DNA from: Deltaproteobacteria bacterium IMCC39524
GTDB lineage: Bacteria > Desulfobacterota > Desulfuromonadia > Desulfuromonadales > BM103
Reading direction: 5' to 3'
Length of the DNA: 64,000 bases
NCBI GenBank assembly: GCA_029667085.1
Contig: JARUHJ010000009.1
Coordinates: forward strand, 1-64,000
The notes under the pieces are model-generated. The model saw nothing but the letters and a program-made list of their open reading frames with translations, searched no databases and was not told where the DNA came from. Shown piece by piece: positions 24,692-32,935 of this stretch (position 1 is the first letter of the stretch; each line of letters opens with the position of its first letter). A program made the translations under genes and the position numbers.

Positions 24692-25228
24692 CTAAGCCTT
24701 GGAAAACTTAAGCGACACAGAATTGATGCAGTAGCGTAGCCCGGTCGGTTTCGGGCCGTCTTCAAAGACATGGCCCAGGTGGCTCTCACAGCGACTGCAG
24801 TGAACTTCATTGCGCACCATCAGCCACTTGCGGTCTTTTGATATGCCGATGTTCTCTATTGCGATTGGTTTGTAGTAGCTGGGCCAACCTGTTTTGGAGT
24901 CGAATTTATGCTCCGAGTGAAAGAGGTCCTGGCCACAGCAGACACACTGGTAAATACCCGCTTCATAAAACTTGTCGTATTCTCCGGTAAAAGCACGCTC
25001 TGTACCATGCTTCCTGGTCACGTCAAATTGCACGGGAGTTAAAATTTCTTTCCATTCCTGCTCTGTTTTATTTATTTTTCTGACCATAATGAATGTTCCT
25101 TTAGCGGCGGACCAGACCTTGATCTGACCTGCATCTTGTGCAAACAGGTTGCCAACCGTTCCAAGGCCACCGCACATGGAGATAAAGGCACCCGTTGATA
25201 AGGTTTTTATAAATGTTCGGCGAAGCAT
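24692..25228 (-). CDS. msrB: Exported peptide-methionine (R)-S-oxide reductase
   Basis: A 178-residue MsrB with zinc-binding CVCCGQ and CSRCESHLGH motifs, GWPSYY, and the catalytic cysteine in RYCINSVSL. It is preceded by about 30 residues that begin MLRRTFIKTLSTGAF, a twin-arginine-type export signal (RRTFIK) with a hydrophobic stretch and an Ala-Gln cleavage region. It should therefore repair methionine-R-sulfoxide in periplasmic proteins. The ATG at 25228 is chosen because GGAGGAG lies just upstream; longer frames ignore it. It needs a periplasmic electron donor, perhaps the CcdA/TlpA system. Confidence 0.88.
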   Translation of the reverse strand: MLRRTFIKTLSTGAFISMCGGLGTVGNLFAQDAGQIKVWSAAKGTFIMVRKINKTEQEWKEILTPVQFDVTRKHGTERAFTGEYDKFYEAGIYQCVCCGQDLFHSEHKFDSKTGWPSYYKPIAIENIGISKDRKWLMVRNEVHCSRCESHLGHVFEDGPKPTGLRYCINSVSLKFSKA

Positions 25229-25362
25229 AGGCTCCTCCATCGCAAGCAGGCTTTCTTGTAAAATCAACGAAACAAATGTGCGCTTCGAACCATGATTTTA
25301 TCCTAACATACCTCGTTATTTGTTGCAGAAGGGGGCGCTGGGAAAAGTGGCGAGAATGATGG

Positions 25363-25394
25363 CGCCACCGGGGTTTTGCCCCGGTGGCGTTTTT
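25363..25394 (+). terminator. GC-rich hairpin with T-tail
   Basis: CGCCACCGGGG pairs with CCCCGGTGGCG around TTTTG, followed by TTTTTG on the plus strand. Both neighbouring genes are on the minus strand, so it may mainly insulate them. Confidence 0.65.
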
Positions 25395-25405
25395 GCGGCA
25401 AACTT

Positions 25406-25915
25406 TTAGACTACGCCTTTAATCCAGGCAATGTCACACTGGAAGGGGCCTTCCTGTCGATCGGAGATAAACAGGCCGAAACTTGTTACCTTGGCGGCGT
25501 CCATAGGGGGAACTGTCGAAAGCTTGATGCCGTGATGGGTCGGGGTAAGATCTGCAAAGGGCAGGGTGATCTCTTGCCAGGTGTCTTTTCCTGTGGTGAA
25601 GGTGGCCTGGTAGCTGACGCCGTCGAAAAAGTGATCTGTACGCAAACTGAGCTTGTAGCTTTTGCCGTCGCCGCGCAGGCGGAGAGTGAGGCCGGAGTAA
25701 GTAGACAGATCATATTGCTCTGTGTTTGATCGGATCGAGGCAAAGCCGCCATTGTTTTCGAAGGAGACATCACCGGAAAAACGTAAGCCAACGCCGTCGA
25801 TATACTGTGGCTGACTCAGGGACCTTCCGCCCATGATGCGGTCGTCAACAGCGTCCCATGAGCATGTCGATGGTGCAGTGAAATCCAGAATCATGTTGTT
25901 GGATGAATGGCTCAT
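25406..25915 (-). CDS. CIA30-family protein
   Basis: A 169-residue soluble protein of the CIA30 (complex I intermediate-associated protein 30) family, a jelly-roll galactose-binding-like fold. Recognisable features are WDAVDDRIMGGRSLSQ at the start, FENNGGFASIRS, GLTLRLRGDGKSY and ISDRQEGPFQCDIAWI at the end. Mitochondrial relatives assist complex I assembly, but the bacterial proteins are of unknown role and can bind sugars or other proteins. It has no signal peptide. It stands between MsrB and ChrA on the minus strand. Confidence 0.85.
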   Translation of the reverse strand: MSHSSNNMILDFTAPSTCSWDAVDDRIMGGRSLSQPQYIDGVGLRFSGDVSFENNGGFASIRSNTEQYDLSTYSGLTLRLRGDGKSYKLSLRTDHFFDGVSYQATFTTGKDTWQEITLPFADLTPTHHGIKLSTVPPMDAAKVTSFGLFISDRQEGPFQCDIAWIKGVV

Positions 25916-26048
25916 TCTTTTTCTCCGTGGATTATATTTGCTGCATAAAATTGTTGCCTACAGGCAAGGCTTTTACCGCGACTCACGGGCCAATGTCAAT
26001 CCTGGAGACGCTCCTGCTTCGGGTGTAATAAATCAGTTCTCCGATAAC

Positions 26049-27236
26049 TCACAAATAAGAAATGATGGCGCCACCCACACCGGTTGCAGCCACCACGATC
26101 CATGGTGGTGTTTTCCAATAAACCAGCAGCCCGAAAGCCAGCAAGGCGAGAACAAAGTCCGAGACAGAGAGAATCCCGCTGGTCCAGACAGGGTCGTAGA
26201 AGGCTGATAGCAAGAGCCCGACGACTGCTGCATTGACGCCGACCAGCGCCTTCCTGACGCGGGGATTCTTACGCAGGTCCTCCCAGAAAGGGAGAATCCC
26301 AGTGACCAGAAGGAATGATGGTAGAAAAATTGCCAGCAAGCATAAGAGCCCGCCGAACCAACCGCTTGGCGCCGTGTTCATTGCTGCTCCGAGGTAGGCG
26401 GCAAAGGTGAAAAGGGGGCCTGGCACGGCCTGGGCGGCTCCGTATCCTGCCAAAAACATATCCTGATTGATCCAGTCTGGATTAACAACCTCTGCTTTCA
26501 GTAAGGGCAGAACAACATGCCCGCCGCCGAAGACCAAGGCCCCGGAACGGTAGAAGCTGTCAACCAGAGCAAGAGCTTGCGAACCTTGTTGAGCAAGGAT
26601 AGGCAGAGACAGCAGCAGGGCAAAGAAGAGGACGAGGCTGATCACTGAGATTTTTTTGCTTAAGGTGAAGAGATGGGGGGGATGATCGTTTGATGCTTCA
26701 TAACTGAGAAAGAATAAACCCAGGATCATACCGCAGCCGATCGCCGTCATCTGGCCAAGGATGCCAGGAAGGATAAGGGTGAGGAGGGCTGCGAATATCG
26801 CAACGCTTCTCCTCGGCCAATCGGGGCACAACATTCTGCTCATACCCAGTATGGCCTGTGCGACTACGGCAACGGCTGCGACTTTCAAGCCGTGCAGCCA
26901 ACCTGTTTGAACCACCGATTCATCGAGTGCGGCGATTCCATAAGCAAAAAGAATCAAGACGATGGCTGAGGGCAGGGTGAAACCAAACCAGGCGGCGATG
27001 CCACCACGCAGGCCCGCCTGGGTGATGCCGATGCCGATGCCGATCTGACTGCTGGCTGGTCCGGGAAGAAATTGACAGAGGGAAACGAGATCGGCGTAGG
27101 CTGCGTCCTGCATGATGCGCCTTCTTTCGACGAACTCATTACGGAAATAACCAAGATGTGCAACCGGTCCGCCGAAAGACGTCAGGCCAAGCTTCAGAAA
27201 GGCTAGGAAAACTTGCGTGGCTGTAAGCTTCTGCAT
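26049..27236 (-). CDS. chrA: Chromate transporter family protein (ChrA, two-domain form)
   Basis: A 395-residue polytopic protein with two homologous CHR halves. The first contains FGGPVAHLGYFRNEFVERR and QFLPGPASSQIGIGIG; the second contains FGGGHVVLPLLKAEVV and AAQAVPGPLFTFAAYLG. The long (fused) form pumps chromate or related oxyanions outward. Chromate reduction is common in metal-reducing Desulfuromonadales, so detoxification is plausible. Transcribed alone. Confidence 0.92.
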   Translation of the reverse strand: MQKLTATQVFLAFLKLGLTSFGGPVAHLGYFRNEFVERRRIMQDAAYADLVSLCQFLPGPASSQIGIGIGITQAGLRGGIAAWFGFTLPSAIVLILFAYGIAALDESVVQTGWLHGLKVAAVAVVAQAILGMSRMLCPDWPRRSVAIFAALLTLILPGILGQMTAIGCGMILGLFFLSYEASNDHPPHLFTLSKKISVISLVLFFALLLSLPILAQQGSQALALVDSFYRSGALVFGGGHVVLPLLKAEVVNPDWINQDMFLAGYGAAQAVPGPLFTFAAYLGAAMNTAPSGWFGGLLCLLAIFLPSFLLVTGILPFWEDLRKNPRVRKALVGVNAAVVGLLLSAFYDPVWTSGILSVSDFVLALLAFGLLVYWKTPPWIVVAATGVGGAIISYL

Positions 27237-27311
27237 GTCTCAATTTTACCTGTTGCGTATGCTTTACTTCGTATCTTTACCTTAGAGTTGCAATACGCTG
27301 ATGAGTTTTTC

Positions 27312-27347
27312 AAAAAAAGCCCTGCCAGCAGGGGGGGGCGGCAGGGC
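27312..27347 (-). terminator. Terminator after the hydrolase-OsmC gene
   Basis: GCCCTGCC (27319-27326) pairs with GGCAGGGC (27340-27347). The A-run to the left becomes a T-run on the minus strand. Confidence 0.75.
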
Positions 27348-27531
27348 AAAGTCTCTGCGCCTAAAAAAGGAGGGACCTACAAAAGGCAGCAGAGTGATGA
27401 TATTTAACTCATAACACCTGTCAGGGAAATGTCCATAGGACAGAGGCGTAAATATTTTCCCTGGTTTGTTTTTCTAGAGATAAAATGGATTCAATTCGCA
27501 TCCATTTCTTTAGAATGGCTTGATTCTCCCG

Positions 27532-28752
27532 TCAGTTCTTCAACTTTGAAATAATGTCGACTTCGCTATGCAAAGTCTTGTGTACAGGACAACGTTCGGC
27601 GATTTCAAGCAGGCGTTGTCGCTGTTCGTCATTCAGCTCACCCAATAGTTCTATCTCACGTTCCACGCGATCGATTTTCCCCTCCGAACTTTCACAGTGG
27701 TCGCAGTCCTTCGCGTGAACTTTCTCATGTGTCATGCGGACCACAGCTTTTTCTAATGGCAGGTTTTTTCTTCGAGCATACATTTGCAAAGTCATGCTGG
27801 TGCAAGCGCCAAGTCCTGCCAACAAATAGTCGTAAGGCGTTGGCCCGCGATCTGTGCCGCCATATTTGACAGGCTCATCCGCAATCATGGCATGACCGTT
27901 TGCAAAGACTTCTGTAAAAAAATCTTCGTTACCCGTGCTCGTAGTCACCCGGTTATCAATATCGATTTTTTCATTTTCTCCTAGCCCAGGGATGTCAATA
28001 TATCGATGGCTCCATGCCGCTATCATCATGCCGACATATAAAGAATCCTCCTCTTTCAGAAGGAGATGATCGGCATCATCAAGGCTGATAAAACTTTTGG
28101 GGTGCTTTGCCGCTTTGTAGATGTTCGCGGCATTTTCTATGCCGACCGTTTTGTCCCTTGCTGAGTGCATCACCATCAATGCGGTTTTAAGAGATTTGAT
28201 GTGCGTGTCGAGCTTTTGCATCTCAAGGTCTTCCAGAAATTGTCTTTTGATGGTGAATTTACGACCGGCAAGATCAACTTCTGCAGAACCGTGCTCTTCA
28301 ATCTGCTGTCGCATATTTTCAAAATGATGGGCGATATGTCCGGGGTCATGCGGGGCGGCTATCGTGACAACAGCACGCAACGAAGGGATTTTCTCTGCCG
28401 CTTGAATGACTGCTGCTCCTCCGAGAGAATGACCGATGATAATTTGTGGCGGCTGAAATTCACTGGACAGGTATTCTGCAGCTAAAATCAGGTCTGCAAC
28501 GTTGGTTGAGAAATTGGTGTCAGCAAAGGTTCCTTCGCTTTGGCCAAGGCCCGTGAAATCAAATCGCAGTACGGCAATCTTTTCGCGATTGAGCGCTGCT
28601 GCAATATTGACGGCTGCTTTGATGCTTTTAGTACAGGTAAAGCAATGGGCAAACAGGGCGTAACTTATTGGTGATTCGTCTTCGGGGAGATCCAGTGTGG
28701 CCGAAAGTCTCTCGCCACGATGGTTTGAAAAATGAATATTCTTTGACTTCAT
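27532..28752 (-). CDS. Alpha/beta hydrolase fused to OsmC domain
   Basis: A 406-residue two-domain protein. Residues about 1-255 are an alpha/beta hydrolase with nucleophile elbow GHSLGGAAV; residues about 275-405 are an OsmC domain with the redox cysteines in [15 protein letters not shown] and [10 protein letters not shown]. OsmC proteins reduce organic hydroperoxides with thiols, so the pair may handle lipid peroxides or acyl esters. This fusion is a known family architecture. It is a single minus-strand gene with its own terminator. GAGGCATCTC precedes the ATG. Confidence 0.9.
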   Translation of the reverse strand: MKSKNIHFSNHRGERLSATLDLPEDESPISYALFAHCFTCTKSIKAAVNIAAALNREKIAVLRFDFTGLGQSEGTFADTNFSTNVADLILAAEYLSSEFQPPQIIIGHSLGGAAVIQAAEKIPSLRAVVTIAAPHDPGHIAHHFENMRQQIEEHGSAEVDLAGRKFTIKRQFLEDLEMQKLDTHIKSLKTALMVMHSARDKTVGIENAANIYKAAKHPKSFISLDDADHLLLKEEDSLYVGMMIAAWSHRYIDIPGLGENEKIDIDNRVTTSTGNEDFFTEVFANGHAMIADEPVKYGGTDRGPTPYDYLLAGLGACTSMTLQMYARRKNLPLEKAVVRMTHEKVHAKDCDHCESSEGKIDRVEREIELLGELNDEQRQRLLEIAERCPVHKTLHSEVDIISKLKN

Positions 28753-28811
28753 GAGATGCCTCCTGTTTCTCTAGGAATCCTCAGCTAATAGATGCACCCA
28801 ACTGCCATGGT

Positions 28812-28825
28812 CATGTCTTGACATG
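28812..28825. promoter_or_regulatory. Palindromic site in the divergent control region
   Basis: CATGTCTTGACATG is a palindrome except for its central two bases and lies 60 bases upstream of the hydrolase-OsmC gene. It looks like an operator for a dimeric regulator, perhaps linked to oxidative stress; no regulator gene is adjacent. Confidence 0.35.
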
Positions 28826-28997
28826 TTACCATTATGCTCAACTATGCTGTCTATTATTAAGGGGATGTAAACATTATGCCTGAAAGGGAGGTTGGTGACT
28901 GGTTCAACGTGCCGGTTTTCTCTTGTGCTGGTAGTGAAAACCTTGTCGTGTTAAGTTATCATGCCTTTTTATTCTATGGAGATGTCGTTCACTTACC

Positions 28998-30194
28998 ATG
29001 CAATTATTGAGAGCTCTTCTACTCCTGATTGTCCCCGGGGCACTATTCTCTGCAGCAGTTTATCTGCAGATCAAGGCCTCGGTTCCCTCTACATGGCTCC
29101 CTCTGCTTGAGATGTTTCCTTATCTGGCAGTGGTTGCCGGGCTCTTCCTTGGTTGGCGTTTCAACCGCACCCGTGTGCTCTGGGCAATTGCACTCCTGAT
29201 TCTCGTTGAACGCGCTTTAGCTCTGACAGCGCCTTTTGCGCGCGAATACGTTCTGCTGGTTGCTCCGGTTCTGGTGCCGTTGAACCTGGCGCTCTTTAGC
29301 TGGTGGTCGGAGCGTGGCCTGTTTACAATACATGGTCTGTTGCGGTTGGTTGCCATTTTGCTGCAACTCGGTTGCGTTTTGTGGCTCTATTTCACTCGGG
29401 CCGGAGAGATAATGGCCTGGTTGGGCCTTCATCTCATTGAGAGTTCTTTTCTGAACCAGCTTCCTCTCTCTCAGATATCTCTGTTTATTGCCCTGTTGAG
29501 TCTCCTCGCGTTACTGGTTCGCTTCTGCAAGAAAATCGAGGCCCTCGAATCCAGTTTCTGCTGGGCTCTGGCTGCGACGATTGCCGGATTCTGTTGGCCG
29601 CAGGATTTTTCTTTCTGGGGTGGCGTTGCGATCTTCCTGCTGACGATTGCCTTGATCGAGAGCAGCTTCAAGATGGCCTTCAACGATGAATTGACCGGCC
29701 TCCCTGCACGTCGGGCGATGAAGGAGTTCCTGCTCAAGGTGGGGCGTCGTTATACCCTGGCCATGGTCGATGTGGACCACTTCAAGAAGGTGAATGATAA
29801 CCATGGTCATGACGTGGGTGATCAGGTCCTGCGGATGGTAGCAACTTGCCTGCGGCGGGTCTCTGGAGGTGGAAGGGCGTATCGTTATGGTGGCGAGGAG
29901 TTTGCTGTGATCTTCCCGAACAAGGATCTGGAGCGTGCCTTGCCGCACCTCGAAGAACTGCGTGAGACAATCTCCAGGGCTGGCTTTGTGTTGAGAGGTC
30001 GTAAAAGGCCAAAGAAAAGACCTGAAGGCCAAAAGACTAAAGATTCAGGAAAAGGCAAGTTGCAGGTGACCGTGAGTATTGGAGTGGCGACACGTGATGA
30101 TAAAAACACGACTCCCGAGCAGCTGATTAAGGCCGCTGACCAGGCTCTCTATAAAGCCAAAAAAGGCGGTCGTAACCAGGTCCGTAAGGCGTGA
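28998..30194 (+). CDS. Membrane-bound diguanylate cyclase
   Basis: A 398-residue protein with about seven membrane spans (residues 1-225) and a C-terminal GGDEF domain with active site GGEEF (298-302). It retains the guanine-recognising Asp (D275, in GHDVGDQVL), so it should make c-di-GMP and not cGAMP. The inhibitory RxxD site is absent: the expected positions read S and G. It therefore probably lacks product inhibition. A Lys/Arg-rich insertion (RKRPKKRPEGQKTK) interrupts the C-terminal part. It is followed 40 bases later by a GEMM-I riboswitch, which would sense its product. Confidence 0.9.
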   Translation: MQLLRALLLLIVPGALFSAAVYLQIKASVPSTWLPLLEMFPYLAVVAGLFLGWRFNRTRVLWAIALLILVERALALTAPFAREYVLLVAPVLVPLNLALFSWWSERGLFTIHGLLRLVAILLQLGCVLWLYFTRAGEIMAWLGLHLIESSFLNQLPLSQISLFIALLSLLALLVRFCKKIEALESSFCWALAATIAGFCWPQDFSFWGGVAIFLLTIALIESSFKMAFNDELTGLPARRAMKEFLLKVGRRYTLAMVDVDHFKKVNDNHGHDVGDQVLRMVATCLRRVSGGGRAYRYGGEEFAVIFPNKDLERALPHLEELRETISRAGFVLRGRKRPKKRPEGQKTKDSGKGKLQVTVSIGVATRDDKNTTPEQLIKAADQALYKAKKGGRNQVRKA

Positions 30195-30206
30195 CTAATA
30201 GATGAC

Positions 30207-30234
30207 TTGACAAGTTATCTATTGGCGCTAGAAT
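30207..30234 (+). promoter_or_regulatory. Sigma-70 promoter of the riboswitch transcript
   Basis: A consensus TTGACA (30207-30212) and TAGAAT (30229-30234) are 16 bases apart, just 12 bases after the cyclase stop. Start of transcription near 30241. Confidence 0.75.
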
Positions 30235-30235
30235 G

Positions 30236-30337
30236 GTTGTCCAAGTCATCGAGAAAGCCAAACCAGTCGTAAGACAGGGGCGGAAAGCCACGGGTCTTCT
30301 CTTCAATCACTTAATAAAGATAGCCGAGCTACCGAAA
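30236..30337 (+). promoter_or_regulatory. GEMM-I (c-di-GMP-I) riboswitch
   Basis: The conserved core is present in order: GAAAGCCAAACC (30252-30263), GTAA tetraloop hairpin (AGTC/GACA arms), GGGGCGGAAAGCCACGGGT (30277-30294), a variable arm, and TAGCCGAGCTACCG (30321-30334). The base equivalent to G20 of the Vibrio Vc2 riboswitch is G (30257), while cGAMP-selective GEMM-Ib members have A there, so c-di-GMP is the predicted ligand. CC at 30258-30259 can pair with GG at 30282-30283, a compensated change. It controls the DsrE-like gene. Confidence 0.85.
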
Positions 30338-30368
30338 GACAAATACTTTCGGTGAGTTCGGCTTTTTT
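30322..30368 (+). terminator. Riboswitch expression-platform terminator
   Basis: GCCGAGCTACCGAAAG pairs with CTTTCGGTGAGTTCGGC, followed by TTTTTT. Its 5' arm is the last conserved arm of the riboswitch, so ligand-bound aptamer and terminator are mutually exclusive: ligand should switch the gene on. Confidence 0.85.
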
Positions 30369-30443
30369 GTTGGCAATCTCGATAGGACTCAGAGTTCGAT
30401 TGCGCAAAACAAAGGCTTGTCACAGTTAATAAGGAGATACGTT

Positions 30444-30962
30444 ATGAGCACTAGAAACTACAACATAATCCAGCTAATTACATGTTTGTTTTTTACGGTC
30501 GTTTTCGTCACAACCTTGTCGACATCTGCCTTAGCGGGGGGGTATGACAACGCGTTGAAGGGCGTCAAGGACTACGACGCGGTTTTCGAAGTGAGCCAGG
30601 GAAACCCCAAGATTGCCAATCTCGTTTTTTGGGCCGTGAAAAATGCCTACGAGGCGGATGAAGTCAAGGCGCTTTCCGGAACACCCAATGTTGTCATCGT
30701 CTTTCATGGGCCCGTGGTGAAGCTGCTTTCATCTGATCGGTCACCCTTCAACAGCGCCGAGTGGGCCGAGGTGGAAAAATTCCAGGCAACACTCCGGCAG
30801 ATGAAGGAAGATGGCGTAACTTTGGAGGTCTGCCTTTATGCAGCCAAGGTTTTGGGTGTAGACAAGGCCACGATCATGCCGGAGATCGATCGCGTGGATA
30901 ACGGTTTCGTTTCGGTGGTCGGTTACCAGATGCAGGATTATGCCGTGGTCCGCATCCCTTAA
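30444..30962 (+). CDS. Exported DsrE-like protein under riboswitch control
   Basis: A 172-residue protein with an N-terminal signal peptide (about residues 10-31, ending STSALAGG) and a DsrE/DsrF-like domain: VVIVFHGPVVKLLSSDRS and LEVCLYAAKVLGVD with the single conserved cysteine. Cytoplasmic DsrE relatives carry sulfur; exported ones are less understood and may bind sulfur or thiols in the periplasm. The ATG at 30444 follows AAGGAGATA at the right distance. Regulation by c-di-GMP is predicted from the leader. Confidence 0.82.
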   Translation: MSTRNYNIIQLITCLFFTVVFVTTLSTSALAGGYDNALKGVKDYDAVFEVSQGNPKIANLVFWAVKNAYEADEVKALSGTPNVVIVFHGPVVKLLSSDRSPFNSAEWAEVEKFQATLRQMKEDGVTLEVCLYAAKVLGVDKATIMPEIDRVDNGFVSVVGYQMQDYAVVRIP

Positions 30963-30988
30963 GTCATTCCATTAAGACATCCCTTTTT

Positions 30989-31016
30989 TTGACCTCAACA
31001 TATTGACGAGTATACT
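30989..31016 (+). promoter_or_regulatory. Promoter of the AspT/YidE-type transporter
   Basis: TTGACC (30989-30994) and TATACT (31011-31016) are 16 bases apart. A long untranslated leader of about 110 bases follows; I see no known riboswitch in it. Confidence 0.55.
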
Positions 31017-31135
31017 TAGCTGTGTCTTGGTATGTGCAGGTTCGTGCGTATTTATAGAGAGAGCGGTTTTTTGGGAAAAGGACTGTGGTTGTAAGTACTT
31101 GACCACAAAATTACCCAGCGCTGGAGCAGACTTTC

Positions 31136-32815
31136 ATGGAATTAGATCTATTCGACCTTGCACATAAGAATGTCACATTGCTGTTATTCCTGGTTATTGG
31201 CATCGGCTACCTGATTGGCAATCTAAAAATTGGTGGTATTTCCGCTGGCAATACTACTGGAGTCCTTCTCGCCGGCATGTTGTTTGGTCACTTTGGTTTT
31301 CCTGATGTCTCGGGCGCTGCGACGTTTGGTTTCTCACTATTTATCTTTTCGGTCGGTTTGCAGGCCGGCCCGCGTTTTTTCAGCGCTTTCCTTCAGGACG
31401 GCCCGAAATACATCGCTCTTTCGGTTTTTGTTGCCGTTTTTAGCGTTGCCCTCGCACTGTCTTTTTCGAGTTGGCTCAACTTCGATTATGGCATGACTGC
31501 CGGTATGTTGGCCGGCAGTCTCACCAGTACACCAACTCTTGCCGGTGCTCAGGATGCTATCGTTAGTGGCCTGGTTAATCTCCCGGAAGGAATGACTGCA
31601 GAAACAGCAGCCAGCAATATCAGTATCGCCTATGCCATTACCTATATCTTCGGCACGGTAGGCATGATTGTTTTCATTCGCTATTTTCCGCAGTTGATCA
31701 GACTTGACCTCCCCCAATCGGCCAAAGATCTTGCTAAGGAGAGAGGGTTGGCTTCTGGCAACGGCAGGAAAAAAAGCCGCATAGACACACTTCCGATTAT
31801 CCGTGCTTACCAAGCCAAGAGCAGCGTCGTTGGTAAAACCATTGCCCAGTTAAAGCAGGATGCTCTGATCTCCGGGAAAATTTTGCAGATCCGGCGTGGC
31901 AAAAAGCTCTTTGAACCGACACCTGACTTTGTGGTCGAGGAAGGGGATATCGCATCCATTATCGCCAGTTTGGAAGATCATCAGAGGCTCCAGACTGAGC
32001 GCAAACATCGCGAGGTTCTTGATGCCGAACTTCTTGATTACAACATTAAAACTTACGAGCTGGTTGCCATTAATCCAGCCGTAGTCGGTAAGCCTTTCGG
32101 ACAGTTGGAGATCACTGATCGCTATGGCTGCTTCATTTCTGGAATAACCAGGGCGGCAATTGATTTGCCTTATGACGACAATCTACTGATCAATAAGGGC
32201 GATCGGCTGCATGTCACCGGCGAAGAGGACCGCATCCGCATTCTGGCTGGCCAGGTTGGCCATATCGATGCTGAGGTCGAAGAGACCGATCTGATGACTT
32301 TCTCTTTTGGGATTGTCCTTGGTATTGTCCTCGGCGTGATCCTGGTCAAGGTTGGAAACCTGTCAATTGGCTTAGGTGGTGCGGGAGGCTTGTTACTGGC
32401 CGGAATACTGATTGGTTATTTACGATCTGTCCATCCAACATTTGGCCGACTCCCTGCTGCGGCGCGCTACCTGTTGATGGAGCTGGGCTTGATGATGTTC
32501 ATGGCCAGTGTTGGACTTAAAGCTGGAGGAGGAATGGGAGAGGCTTTAACATCCGTTGGACCGAGCTTGTTCCTCTGTGGTGTGGTTCTAACCTTGTCAC
32601 CGGTCATGGCCGGCTACCTGTTTGGCCGCAAGGTTCTAAAAATGAATCCGGCCCTCCTGCTTGGCAGCATCACTGGAGCTATGACCAGTACTCCATCTCT
32701 CAGCGTAGTCAATGAGGCCGCCAAAAGTCAGCTCCCGGGTCTCGGCTACGCCGGAACCTATACGTTTGCCAACGTATTGCTGACGTTTGCTGGAACTTTT
32801 TTGATGACACTTTAA
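31136..32815 (+). CDS. AspT/YidE-type transporter with two TrkA-C domains
   Basis: A 559-residue protein with two membrane halves of about five spans each (residues 10-195 and 385-559) separated by two TrkA-C regulatory domains. Each half has the family repeat GSLTSTPTLAGA or GAMTSTPSLSVV. Relatives include the aspartate:alanine exchanger AspT and the E. coli YidE/YbjL proteins of unknown substrate. The substrate here is not predictable. Transcribed alone from the promoter above. Confidence 0.88.
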   Translation: MELDLFDLAHKNVTLLLFLVIGIGYLIGNLKIGGISAGNTTGVLLAGMLFGHFGFPDVSGAATFGFSLFIFSVGLQAGPRFFSAFLQDGPKYIALSVFVAVFSVALALSFSSWLNFDYGMTAGMLAGSLTSTPTLAGAQDAIVSGLVNLPEGMTAETAASNISIAYAITYIFGTVGMIVFIRYFPQLIRLDLPQSAKDLAKERGLASGNGRKKSRIDTLPIIRAYQAKSSVVGKTIAQLKQDALISGKILQIRRGKKLFEPTPDFVVEEGDIASIIASLEDHQRLQTERKHREVLDAELLDYNIKTYELVAINPAVVGKPFGQLEITDRYGCFISGITRAAIDLPYDDNLLINKGDRLHVTGEEDRIRILAGQVGHIDAEVEETDLMTFSFGIVLGIVLGVILVKVGNLSIGLGGAGGLLLAGILIGYLRSVHPTFGRLPAAARYLLMELGLMMFMASVGLKAGGGMGEALTSVGPSLFLCGVVLTLSPVMAGYLFGRKVLKMNPALLLGSITGAMTSTPSLSVVNEAAKSQLPGLGYAGTYTFANVLLTFAGTFLMTL

Positions 32816-32935
32816 AATCGAAGTATAGAATGCTCGGCGCATTAAATGTTATAATTCCAAGTACTTAACGAATGTTACGATATTATTCCATAACCCTATG
32901 TAATACAAAGAGCTCTTAAGGAGGCGGAAACCATC

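Noticed and set aside
30236-30337. Interpretation of the GEMM element as a cGAMP (GEMM-Ib) riboswitch
   Set aside because: The GGGGCGGAAAGCC core resembles Geobacter cGAMP switches, but the specificity position is G and not A, so c-di-GMP is favoured. A binding test could reverse this.
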